DNA from: Jeongeupia naejangsanensis
GTDB taxonomy: Bacteria > Pseudomonadota > Gammaproteobacteria > Burkholderiales > Chitinibacteraceae
Direction: 5' to 3'
DNA: 64,000 nucleotides
NCBI RefSeq assembly: GCF_016865585.1
Contig: NZ_JAESND010000002.1
Location: 434,001-498,000, forward strand
Position numbers and translations under genes: made by a program. Each line of letters begins with the position of its first letter. Position 1 is the stretch's first letter. The notes below the pieces were generated by a model. It was not told the DNA's origin. It saw only the letters and a program-made list of their open reading frames with translations, and did not search any database. Positions 15,724-22,818 of the stretch are shown here, in pieces.

Positions 15724-17268
15724 TCAGCGCAGCTTGCGCTGAACGGCAATGATCAGGCCGGTGAAAACGGCAAACGCGGCAAGGTAGCGGTACATGTCCT
15801 GACAGGCGAGCAGCTGCGCTTGCTGGGCAACCTGCCGGGCGAGTTCGGCCTTGGCGCCGGCGAGTGCCTGTACATCGCTGAAGCCGTTGTGGCGGAAGAC
15901 CTCGGCCAGCTGCGCGAGCCAGCTGTCGATCTGCGGGTTGCCGGCGTGGACCGTCGCGGCAAGGTTGTCGTGGACTGCGAACTGCCGGTCCTGCAACAGG
16001 ACGGCGGCCAGCGCGCTGGACGTCGAGGTCGCCAGTTGGCGCATCAGGTTCTTGCCCTGATAGCCGTGACCGAAATAGGCGTCGCCGAGCTCGCTGTAGG
16101 TGAGGCCTGCGACGGGCAGAACGACCATGACCGAGAACAGCCCCTGGAAGGCGAGTCCGTACATCAGCCAGTGGGTATCGACACCGGGCGGCATCAGCGA
16201 ATACCACCAGCAGACGCCGGCCATGATCAGTGTGCCGGCCAGCATCATCGGCTTCTTGTTCGGCAGTTTGCGACTGAAGCGGATGTAGGCATATACGGCG
16301 ACGAAGGTGGCGACACCGGCGAAGCTGTCGAGCCAGCCGACCGCAATCAACGGCAGGCCAAGGCCGCGTTCGGCATAGATCGGAAACAGGTAACCGCTGA
16401 AGTTCTTGATGGCGTAGTAAAGGAAGTAAAGCCCCAGCCCGGTCAGATAAACCGGATTGGCCAGTACCCGCAGGTGCAGGATGGGTTGCGGGTGGCGCCA
16501 CTGGTGAACCAGAAAGCCGATCAGCAACGCCAGCCCGCCGCCAGCCAGCAGCATCAGCCGGAAGGGATGGGCAAACACGTCGTAGCGGGTATCGCTGAGC
16601 ATCAGTTGCAGACACAGCACGGCCGCGCCGAACAGCAGCAGGCCGCCGATCGCCAGCGGCTCTCGTTCCACGCCGGACTCGGCGTCGGGCAGCAGGAACC
16701 ATGCGCCGAGCAGCGCCAGCAGTGCTGGCGGCAATGCGCCGTAGAACACCAGATGCCAGCTGCCGCTATCGACAAGCGTGGCCGCGAGCAGCGGGCCGAT
16801 GCACGAGGCGCTGAAAATGCCGTACATGAAGTATTTCACCGCCAGCGCGCGCTCGGGGCCCTTGAACATCAGCGGAATCAGCACGCGTGAACTGGTGAAG
16901 AAGGCGCCGCCGCCGATGCCCTGGATGAAGCGGAACAGCGTCAGGCTGCCCAGGCTGCCGCTTTGCGAGCAGCCGAGGGTGCCGATGATGAACAGCGTCA
17001 AGGCAACGCAGAGATAGCGGCGGTAGCCGAACTGCCGGACCGACCATTGCTGCTTGACGATCATCAGCAGGCTGCCGACCGCATACGCGGCCTGTGCTTG
17101 GGCAAACTCGCGTGGCGCGGCACCGATGCCGCCCATGATGTGGCTGGCCGCGAAAACGAACATGACGTTCTCGAGGAACTCGACGCCGGTGATCAGGCCG
17201 AGCAACGCCATCAGCAAGCGCTTCTTGCTGGCGCGATAGCGCGCATGCAGGCGGAGCCCGGTGGTCAT
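15724..17268 (-). CDS. MFS drug efflux transporter (DHA2/EmrB-like)
   Basis: 514-residue major facilitator with about 13-14 hydrophobic segments, resembling the EmrB/QacA (DHA2) type. The loop motif FRFIQGIGGGAFFTSSRVL and an adjacent antiporter-like stretch are visible early in the protein. Its start codon overlaps the stop of the upstream marR-type gene (ATGA), so the two are translationally coupled. That arrangement suggests an efflux pump repressed by the MarR protein and induced by its substrate. There is no EmrA-like membrane fusion partner in the window. Substrate unknown. Confidence 0.87.
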   Translation of the reverse strand: MTTGLRLHARYRASKKRLLMALLGLITGVEFLENVMFVFAASHIMGGIGAAPREFAQAQAAYAVGSLLMIVKQQWSVRQFGYRRYLCVALTLFIIGTLGCSQSGSLGSLTLFRFIQGIGGGAFFTSSRVLIPLMFKGPERALAVKYFMYGIFSASCIGPLLAATLVDSGSWHLVFYGALPPALLALLGAWFLLPDAESGVEREPLAIGGLLLFGAAVLCLQLMLSDTRYDVFAHPFRLMLLAGGGLALLIGFLVHQWRHPQPILHLRVLANPVYLTGLGLYFLYYAIKNFSGYLFPIYAERGLGLPLIAVGWLDSFAGVATFVAVYAYIRFSRKLPNKKPMMLAGTLIMAGVCWWYSLMPPGVDTHWLMYGLAFQGLFSVMVVLPVAGLTYSELGDAYFGHGYQGKNLMRQLATSTSSALAAVLLQDRQFAVHDNLAATVHAGNPQIDSWLAQLAEVFRHNGFSDVQALAGAKAELARQVAQQAQLLACQDMYRYLAAFAVFTGLIIAVQRKLR

Positions 17269-17747
17269 GCCTGCGACAGCCCCTGGTCTATGCTGCCGAG
17301 TGCCGAAATCAGTGCCGGCCGCAGTTCGGGCGCAACCAGCGCCCAGCAGGCTTCATAGGCGGCATAGACTGAGGGCACCGCTTGCTGCTGCAGTGCTCTG
17401 CCCTGATCGGTGATCTCCAGCTCGAAGCCGCGACGGTCGGTGGCCGATGGCATGCGTCCCAGCAAACTGCGTTTTTCCAGTGCATCGAGCAGGCGCGTAA
17501 TCTGCGTGCGGGTGGCGTCGAGGGTGACGCTCAGTTCGGTCGGGCGCATCGGTGCCTCGGCATTGTGGGCCAGCAGCGTCAGCACGATGTACTCCCGCAT
17601 CTCGAGCCCGTGCGGGGCGAGGGCGGCGTTGATCCGGCGTTCGAGCAGGTGGGCCGCGCGAAACAGCCGGCGTGATGCGATGATGGCATCGCGGGGGGCG
17701 TCGGCATTGGCGGCGCAGATGTGTTCGATACGGGCTTCGAATTCCAT
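17265..17747 (-). CDS. MarR family transcriptional regulator
   Basis: 160-residue winged-helix MarR-type regulator. The recognition region and wing are visible as LSVTLDATRTQITRLLDALE and GRMPSATDRRGFELEITDQG, the second being the DxRGxxLxLT-like wing signature. It shares an ATGA overlap with the downstream MFS gene. A sigma70-like promoter and an 18-bp imperfect palindrome lie directly upstream (17777-17804), the normal layout for autorepression. The effector is not predictable from sequence. Confidence 0.92.
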   Translation of the reverse strand: MEFEARIEHICAANADAPRDAIIASRRLFRAAHLLERRINAALAPHGLEMREYIVLTLLAHNAEAPMRPTELSVTLDATRTQITRLLDALEKRSLLGRMPSATDRRGFELEITDQGRALQQQAVPSVYAAYEACWALVAPELRPALISALGSIDQGLSQA

Positions 17748-17776
17748 GCTCGGCCTCTTTTGTGGTTAATTTTGAA

Positions 17777-17804
17777 TTTATATCGTATGAAATAAAATTG
17801 TCCA
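17777..17804 (-). promoter_or_regulatory. marR promoter with overlapping palindromic operator
   Basis: On the minus strand TGGACA (17799-17804), 16 bp, TATAAA (17777-17782) make a good sigma70 promoter 30 bp before the marR start. The 18-bp sequence 17778-17795 is an imperfect palindrome (14 of 18 positions symmetric, arms TTAT/ATAA) lying between and over these elements, so a bound dimer would block RNA polymerase. Confidence 0.6.
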
Positions 17805-17947
17805 GACGATGACTGTTTCACCTGCATTGTGGAAAACCGCCGTTTCGCCGCTCGGGTCGGTTTGTTACCCTGCCGGGTTTGCTTTGAAGATGGTCATGAT
17901 GGTCCGGCGGCTCCGCCGGGCGTGTTCAATCTCTAATAGAACCCCAT

Positions 17948-19435
17948 ATGCAAGAACATCAAACTCATGCCGCCGATGGCGGCGCGCCGACTTTGCGGCG
18001 CAGCCTCAAGGCGCGTCACCTGACGATGATCGCCATTGGCGGCTCGATCGGCACCGGGCTGTTCGTCGCGTCGGGCGCTACGGTGTCGCAGGCCGGCCCG
18101 GGTGGTGCGATTGCCGCGTATGCACTGATCGGCCTGATGGTTTACTTCCTGATGACCAGTCTGGGCGAGCTGGCGGCGTACATGCCGGTGGCCGGCTCGT
18201 TCTCGACTTACGGGGCCAAGTATGTCGACGAGGGCTTCGGCTTCGCGCTGGGCTGGAACTACTGGTACAACTGGGCAGTGACGATCGCGGTCGAGCTGGC
18301 CGCGGCGCAGCTCGTGATGCACTACTGGTTTCCGGATGTGCCGGGGATCTACTGGAGCGCGCTGTTTCTCGGGTTGATGTTCCTGCTCAACTACATCTCG
18401 GTGAAAGGCTTCGGTGAAGCCGAGTACTGGTTTGCGCTGATCAAGGTGGTCACCGTGCTGGTGTTCATCGGCGTGGGGCTGGCGATGATTTTCGGCATCC
18501 TCAAGGGCGGAGCGCAGCAGAGTTTCGGCAACTTCACCACCGGTGATGCGCCATTTGTGGGCGGTTTTCCGGCCATGCTCGGCGTGGCGATGATTGCCGG
18601 TTTCTCGTTTCAGGGGACCGAGCTGATCGGCGTGGCTGCCGGCGAGTCGGAAAACCCGCGCCGAAACATCCCGCGCGCTGTGAAACAGGTGTTCTGGCGC
18701 ATCCTGCTGTTCTACGTGCTGGCGATCTTCCTGATCGGCGTGCTGATTCCGTATACCGACCCGAGCCTGCTGAAGAACGACGTGGCAGACATCGGCGTTT
18801 CGCCGTTCACGCTGGTGTTCCAGCATGCCGGGCTGGCGTTCGCTGCCGGTGTGATGAATGCGGTGATCCTGACTGCGGTGCTGTCGGCCGGCAACTCGGG
18901 CATGTATGCATCGACGCGGATGCTTTACAACCTCGCCACCGAAGGCAAGGCGCCGAAGCTGTTTGCCCGCCTGTCGAAGAACGGTGTGCCGCGCAATGCG
19001 TTGTATGCGACCACTGCGGTCGGTGCGCTGTGCTTCCTGACCTCGCTCTACGGCGACAAGGAAGTGTACCTGTGGCTGCTGAATACGTCGGGCATGACCG
19101 GTTTCATCGCCTGGCTCGGCATCGCCATCAGCCACTACCGCTTCCGCAAGGGTTACGTGGCGCAGGGGCATTCGCTCGAGGATCTGCCGTACAAGTCGAA
19201 GTTTTTCCCGCTCGGGCCGATGTTTGCTTTCGTCCTGTGCATGGTGATCATGCTGGGGCAAAACTATCAGGCCTTCCTGCTCGACCGGATCGACTGGGTT
19301 GGCGTGGTGGCGACCTATATCGGCATCCCGCTGTTCCTGGTGATCTGGTGGGGCTACCGGATCAAGAACAAGTCGCGTCTGGTGGCCTATGCCGACATGG
19401 ACTTCCCGCACGAGTCGGACAACGACAAGCGCTGA
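17948..19435 (+). CDS. lysP: Lysine-specific permease LysP
   Basis: 495-residue amino acid-polyamine-organocation transporter, very close to E. coli LysP along its whole length. Signatures are LKARHLTMIAIGGSIGTGLF, GWNYWYNWAVTIAVELAAAQ, GFSFQGTELIGVAAGESENP and SGMYASTRMLYNLA. Twelve membrane helices can be assigned. It imports lysine with protons across the inner membrane. The gene is monocistronic, with a T-rich terminator 15 bp after the stop. A small GC hairpin (17904-17919) stands about 30 bp before the start; the 130-bp leader is too short for, and lacks the features of, a lysine riboswitch. Confidence 0.95.
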   Translation: MQEHQTHAADGGAPTLRRSLKARHLTMIAIGGSIGTGLFVASGATVSQAGPGGAIAAYALIGLMVYFLMTSLGELAAYMPVAGSFSTYGAKYVDEGFGFALGWNYWYNWAVTIAVELAAAQLVMHYWFPDVPGIYWSALFLGLMFLLNYISVKGFGEAEYWFALIKVVTVLVFIGVGLAMIFGILKGGAQQSFGNFTTGDAPFVGGFPAMLGVAMIAGFSFQGTELIGVAAGESENPRRNIPRAVKQVFWRILLFYVLAIFLIGVLIPYTDPSLLKNDVADIGVSPFTLVFQHAGLAFAAGVMNAVILTAVLSAGNSGMYASTRMLYNLATEGKAPKLFARLSKNGVPRNALYATTAVGALCFLTSLYGDKEVYLWLLNTSGMTGFIAWLGIAISHYRFRKGYVAQGHSLEDLPYKSKFFPLGPMFAFVLCMVIMLGQNYQAFLLDRIDWVGVVATYIGIPLFLVIWWGYRIKNKSRLVAYADMDFPHESDNDKR

Positions 19436-19449
19436 CGTTCGCCGATGTC

Positions 19450-19480
19450 AAAAAAAGCCGATCTTTGGGTCGGCTTTTTT
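19450..19480 (+). terminator. Intrinsic terminator of lysP
   Basis: Seven A, GCCGA, an 8-nt loop, TCGGC and six T. It is symmetric, so it could also act on the minus strand, but its position 15 bp after lysP fits termination of that gene. Confidence 0.9.
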
Positions 19481-19481
19481 G

Positions 19482-19672
19482 TTGCTGGCGCTTTGGTGAT
19501 GTGTTCTGTTGGTCGGGGTGTGCCGGCGTGGTGATAGGAGGGCGAAAGTGGCGGGCTTAATGACCGGTTCTGTTGGTGCCGCCGTGTGCGAGGGCTGGCG
19601 TGTCGGGTCTGGTGTGTGGTCGTGTGTCGAAGGTGGGCTTGATCGATGATGCTGGTGCTGACGGACGACGGG
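19482..19672. other. G/T-skewed spacer between lysP and rplI
   Basis: About 190 bp between two terminators with a strikingly C- and A-poor plus strand (long runs built from GTG, GGT, TGT). An opposite-strand frame through it codes for a Pro/His/Thr/Ser-rich peptide without a credible start or family likeness, so I call no gene. No hairpin or promoter was recognised. Confidence 0.5.
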
Positions 19673-19708
19673 CAACAAAAAAGGCACCCGAAGGTGCCTT
19701 TTTTGTTG
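19673..19708 (-). terminator. Intrinsic terminator of the rpsF-priB-rpsR-rplI operon
   Basis: CAACAAAAAAGGCACC, CGAA, GGTGCCTTTTTTGTTG: a 16-bp perfectly complementary stem with a tetraloop. On the minus strand the GC stem is followed by T6, 17 bp after the rplI stop. Confidence 0.92.
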
Positions 19709-19724
19709 GGCCGAAGCTGGACGA

Positions 19725-20174
19725 TTACTGCTCGCCAACCACGGTGACCTTCACGTCGACCACAACATCGTGGTGCAGCGCGAGGGCGATGTCGTACTCG
19801 CCGATGGCCTTGAACGGGCCTTCCGGCAGGCGGACTTCCGACTTCTTCACTTCGATGCCGTTGCTGGTGAACGCATCGGCGATGTCGGCGGTCGTCACCG
19901 AGCCGAACAGACGGCCGTCAACACCAGCCTTCTGGCTGATGGTGACCACGGCGCCTTCCAGCTGGCCTGCGCGCGATTGAGCGCCAGCCAGGATTTCAGC
20001 CTGACGGGCTTCGAGTTCGGCGCGACGCGCTTCGAATTCGGCCAGGTTGGCATCGTTGGCACGCTTGGCCTTGCCTTGCGGGATCAGGAAGTTACGAGCG
20101 TAACCATCCTTGACCTTGACCACGTCGCCGAGGCCGCCGAGGTTTGCTACTTTTTCGAGCAGAATGATTTGCAT
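19725..20174 (-). CDS. rplI: 50S ribosomal protein L9
   Basis: 149-residue L9, the elongated two-domain protein binding 23S rRNA domain V. The conserved N-terminus [20 protein letters not shown] and [13 protein letters not shown] are present, then the long connecting helix and C-terminal domain. Last gene of the rpsF-priB-rpsR-rplI operon, with a strong terminator immediately after. GGAG stands before the start codon. Confidence 0.98.
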   Translation of the reverse strand: MQIILLEKVANLGGLGDVVKVKDGYARNFLIPQGKAKRANDANLAEFEARRAELEARQAEILAGAQSRAGQLEGAVVTISQKAGVDGRLFGSVTTADIADAFTSNGIEVKKSEVRLPEGPFKAIGEYDIALALHHDVVVDVKVTVVGEQ

Positions 20175-20191
20175 GTCAGTGTCTCCTCGAA

Positions 20192-20419
20192 TTAGTGCAG
20201 ATCGGTGAACGGCAGCAGAGCCAGCAGGCGAGCGCGCTTGATCGCGGTCGACAGCTGACGCTGGTACTTGGCCTTGGTGCCGGTGATGCGGGCCGGGATG
20301 ATCTTGCCGTTTTCAGCAATGAAATCCTTCAGGATGGCGATATCTTTGTAATCGATATGCTTGATGCCTTCGGCGGTGAAGCGGCAGAATTTTTTCCGCT
20401 TAAACAGATGACGGGACAT
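20192..20419 (-). CDS. rpsR: 30S ribosomal protein S18
   Basis: 75-residue S18. It shows the basic N-terminus ([13 protein letters not shown]) and the family core [19 protein letters not shown] followed by [15 protein letters not shown]. It binds with S6 on the small-subunit platform. It lies 17 bp before rplI and 9 bp after priB on the minus strand. Confidence 0.98.
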   Translation of the reverse strand: MSRHLFKRKKFCRFTAEGIKHIDYKDIAILKDFIAENGKIIPARITGTKAKYQRQLSTAIKRARLLALLPFTDLH

Positions 20420-20428
20420 GTTAATTCC

Positions 20429-20734
20429 TCAATTCAGCAATTCAAATTCGTTGATGTGCAGTACAAGACGTCGACGCTGGCGCTGGCTGGTAGCGGCAAA
20501 AAAACCGCGAACCTTGAGTTGCTGGCCAATGACAAGCCGATTGAGGGCTTGTCCGACCGTGCCGATTGCGATGGCTTCCATTTCGAGGGTGACCTGTCGT
20601 GGCTTGCCGTTTTCCTGCTGGCTGGATTCGTGACTGATTACGCAGTGTTGAACCGGGACGCCGGCCGGGGTGTATCGCAGCGGGGGCAACTCGATCAGGG
20701 TGCCGCCGATTACCGTCTTGTTGCGGTCAGGCAC
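20429..20734 (-). CDS. priB: Primosomal replication protein N, PriB
   Basis: 101-residue single-OB-fold protein related to SSB that works with PriA in replication restart. Recognisable parts are NKTVIGGTLIELPPLRYTPA, GVPVQHCVISHES and VGQALNRLVIGQQLKVRGF. Its start is directly adjacent to the rpsF stop, and it sits in its conserved position between rpsF and rpsR. Confidence 0.95.
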   Translation of the reverse strand: MPDRNKTVIGGTLIELPPLRYTPAGVPVQHCVISHESSQQENGKPRQVTLEMEAIAIGTVGQALNRLVIGQQLKVRGFFAATSQRQRRRLVLHINEFELLN

Positions 20735-21103
20735 TTAGGCAGCAGCCTGGCCTTCCTGTGCGGGAGCGGTCAGCGACTTCGACTTCTCTTCCTTCATCAT
20801 CGGCGACGCTTCGGTAACAGCGTGATCGGCCTTGATGATCAGGTGACGCAGCACGGCATCGTTGAACTTGAACGCGTGTTCGAGTTCGTCCAGGGTTTCC
20901 TGGCCGATTTCGACGTTCATCAGTACGTAATGTGCCTTGTGGATCTTCTGGATCGGGTAAGCCAGTTGGCGGCGGCCCCAGTCTTCCAGACGATGCACGG
21001 TACCGTTGCCGGTAGCGATCAGGCTCTTGTAGCGCTCAACCATGGCGGGCACTTGCTCGCTTTGGTCCGGGTGCACAATGAAGACGATCTCATAATGTCG
21101 CAT
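20735..21103 (-). CDS. rpsF: 30S ribosomal protein S6
   Basis: 122-residue S6, beginning [20 protein letters not shown], with the family motif [20 protein letters not shown] and VLMNVE. It has a short Ala-rich C-terminal extension. First gene of the operon, preceded by AAGGAG, a structured leader and a good sigma70 promoter (21167-21195). Confidence 0.98.
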   Translation of the reverse strand: MRHYEIVFIVHPDQSEQVPAMVERYKSLIATGNGTVHRLEDWGRRQLAYPIQKIHKAHYVLMNVEIGQETLDELEHAFKFNDAVLRHLIIKADHAVTEASPMMKEEKSKSLTAPAQEGQAAA

Positions 21104-21124
21104 GTGTTCTCCTTATGGGTTAAA

Positions 21125-21151
21125 GCCTGCCGCTAGCGACGTCGGTCAGGC
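21125..21151 (-). promoter_or_regulatory. Candidate S6:S18 autoregulatory leader hairpin
   Basis: The rpsF transcript leader contains GCCTG (21147-21151 read on minus) and CAGGC (21125-21129) closing a 17-nt apical region, ACCGACGTCGCTAGCGG, in which CCG can pair with CGG. A stem with an ACCG element in front of rpsF is reminiscent of the S6:S18 leader motif by which the S6-S18 complex represses translation in many bacteria. The match is by eye only. Confidence 0.4.
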
Positions 21152-21166
21152 AAGGGGTAACTCGCA

Positions 21167-21195
21167 ATGATAGCCGACTGTGCGGATTTCCTCAA
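21167..21195 (-). promoter_or_regulatory. Sigma70-type promoter of the rpsF operon
   Basis: On the minus strand TTGAGG (21190-21195), 17 bp, TATCAT (21167-21172): -35 with 4/6 and -10 with 5/6 consensus bases at ideal spacing. Transcription would begin near 21160, giving a leader of about 57 nt. It lies just downstream of fdxA, so the operon has its own promoter. Confidence 0.7.
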
Positions 21196-21207
21196 CCGTT
21201 TCAGTGC

Positions 21208-21531
21208 TTAACGTTCGATCTGGTCGATTTTGCCGGTTACGGCGGCCCAAGTTTCGTGGTCCGGTAGCGGGTCTTTCTTCTCGACGATGGCTGACCAGGA
21301 TTTGGAGAGCTCGGCGTTCAGCGCGATGTAGTCCTGCATATCCGCCGGAACATCATCTTCCGCATAGATTGCCTCGACCGGGCACTCGGCGACGCAGAGC
21401 GTGCAGTCGATGCACTCGTCCGGGTCGATAACCAGGAAATTGGGGCCTTCACGGAAGCAGTCCACCGGGCAAACGTCGACGCAGTCGGTGTACTTGCACT
21501 TCACACAGGCGTCGGTCACAACGTAGGTCAT
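21208..21531 (-). CDS. fdxA: 7Fe-8S ferredoxin FdxA
   Basis: 107-residue seven-iron ferredoxin. The N-terminal motif [20 protein letters not shown] carries the Cys set for the [3Fe-4S] and [4Fe-4S] clusters, with the second half in [20 protein letters not shown]. The C-terminal extension (about 45 residues) is typical of FdxA types. It is a soluble electron carrier; its partner is unknown. It is read divergently from gluQ across an 81-bp intergenic region. Confidence 0.95.
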   Translation of the reverse strand: MTYVVTDACVKCKYTDCVDVCPVDCFREGPNFLVIDPDECIDCTLCVAECPVEAIYAEDDVPADMQDYIALNAELSKSWSAIVEKKDPLPDHETWAAVTGKIDQIER

Positions 21532-21612
21532 TGTATTTGTCCTTTTCTTGGGGCGAGACGGTCGTCAGAATATTGCGATATTACCAAAGCCCCTACCAAG
21601 GCGAGTGACGAC

Positions 21613-22542
21613 GTGGCTATTTGCAAAGAATCCATCGCGCTAACTCCGGCCTCTTATCGCGGTCGTTTTGCGCCCAGCCCGACCGGTGATCTGCATCTGG
21701 GGTCGCTGTTGGCCGCGGTGGCCAGTTATCTGCAAGCAAAGCAGGCGGGTGGCAGCTGGTTGCTTCGGATCGAGGATCTCGATCCGCCGCGTACGGTTCC
21801 CGGGGCGGCCGGGCGTATCTTGCGGGTGCTCGATGCTTACGGTTTCGAGTGGAGTGGCGAGGTGCTTTACCAGAGCGATCGGCACGAGCGCTATCTGGCC
21901 GAGATCGAACGGCTGAAGTCGATGGGGCGGCTGTACGGCTGCGCGTGCACCCGTAAGGAAATAGCAGCGATTGCTCATGCAGGGGTCGACGGACCTGTTT
22001 ATCCGGGGACGTGCCGGGGTGGCTTACCGGCGGGGGTGCATCCAAGGGCGTGGCGGCTGCGTGTCGATGACGTGGTGATCGGCTACGAGGATGGTGTGCA
22101 GGGCTGGCAGCAGCAGGATCTGGCGCGACTGGTGGGGGATTTCGTGCTGCTGCGGGCGGACGGGTTGGTGGCTTATCAGTTGGCCGTGGTGGTCGACGAT
22201 GCAGAGCAAGGCATTACCGATGTGGTGCGTGGCGCTGACTTGCTGGACTCGACGCCGAGGCAGATTCACCTGCAGCAACTGCTTGATTTTCCGAGCCCCG
22301 GCTACGCGCACATTCCCGTGCTGGTGAATGACAATGGCGAAAAGTTGAGCAAGCAAACGCTGGCGCAGCCGTTGATGGTGGATGGTGCGGCGACGGCATT
22401 GGTGACGGCGCTGCGACTGTTGCGCCAGTCTCCGCCCGAGTCCCTGCTGCGTGCCTCGGTGGCCGAGGTGTGGGAGTGGGCGCTGGCGCATTGGGGCATG
22501 GCGAGATTGGCCGGGGAAAAGGCAATTGCCATTGATGCGTGA
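21613..22542 (+). CDS. gluQ: Glutamyl-Q tRNA(Asp) synthetase
   Basis: 309-residue GluQRS (YadB), the truncated glutamyl-tRNA synthetase paralogue that attaches glutamate to queuosine at position 34 of tRNA-Asp. The HIGH-type motif is FAPSPTGDLHLGSLLAA, the KMSKS-type motif is EKLSKQTL. A Cys-type zinc site is suggested by YGCACTRKE with a later Cys (PGTCRGG). It lacks the C-terminal anticodon-binding domain, as expected. GTG at 21613 is the only start that leaves an intact N-terminus. It is usually next to dksA, but not here. Confidence 0.95.
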   Translation: MAICKESIALTPASYRGRFAPSPTGDLHLGSLLAAVASYLQAKQAGGSWLLRIEDLDPPRTVPGAAGRILRVLDAYGFEWSGEVLYQSDRHERYLAEIERLKSMGRLYGCACTRKEIAAIAHAGVDGPVYPGTCRGGLPAGVHPRAWRLRVDDVVIGYEDGVQGWQQQDLARLVGDFVLLRADGLVAYQLAVVVDDAEQGITDVVRGADLLDSTPRQIHLQQLLDFPSPGYAHIPVLVNDNGEKLSKQTLAQPLMVDGAATALVTALRLLRQSPPESLLRASVAEVWEWALAHWGMARLAGEKAIAIDA

Positions 22543-22620
22543 GGCGTGTGGATGTTTGCTTTATTTCTTACGCTTCGTGCAATATATCTACTTCGCCGAT
22601 GACGTTTGATTGGGGTGTTT

Positions 22621-22752
22621 TTGGCGCGAATTTTGCCCTGGATCAGGGTGGCTTAATTCGGCTGAAAGCCGCGCCAATGATGAATCCGCAACGATTTTCC
22701 CTGCGTTCTCGGGGCTACCTTGCAACCCCTTCAACCGGGGTGATATGTTGCG
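22621..22752 (+). promoter_or_regulatory. Highly structured region (three-way junction plus second fold) before fimV
   Basis: A three-way junction is readable. P1 is TTGGCGC (22621-22627) with GCGCCAA (22671-22677), 7 bp perfect. P2 is GAATT (22628-22632) with AATTC (22655-22659), capped by CCCTG/CAGGG (22636-22640, 22644-22648). P3 is GGC-TGAAA-GCC (22660-22670). Ten bases further on, CGCAAC (22687-22692) pairs with GTTGCG (22747-22752) around an inner ACCCC/GGGGT stem (22725-22729, 22737-22741). It lies 67-198 bp before the fimV start. A cis-regulatory RNA leader is inferred; no known riboswitch class was recognised. Confidence 0.5.
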
Positions 22753-22818
22753 AGCCAATATTCGAATAAAGCACTCAGCGCACGCCGGCTGATCTATTAA
22801 GCGCCCTGGGGGGATAAC

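Noticed and set aside
17815-17947. Lysine riboswitch before lysP
   Set aside because: The region is too short and lacks the multi-helix lysine-element layout; only one small GC hairpin is present.
19448-19738. 96-codon minus-strand frame between rplI and lysP
   Set aside because: It runs through two terminators; composition is a product of the G/T-skewed strand.
22539-22769. 76-codon frame between gluQ and fimV
   Set aside because: No ribosome binding site, no family, and it runs through the palindromic leader structure, so RNA structure explains the region better.
22543-22818. c-di-GMP (GEMM) riboswitch before fimV
   Set aside because: Neither the CACGCACAGGGCAAACC-like core nor the GAAA receptor arrangement is present.
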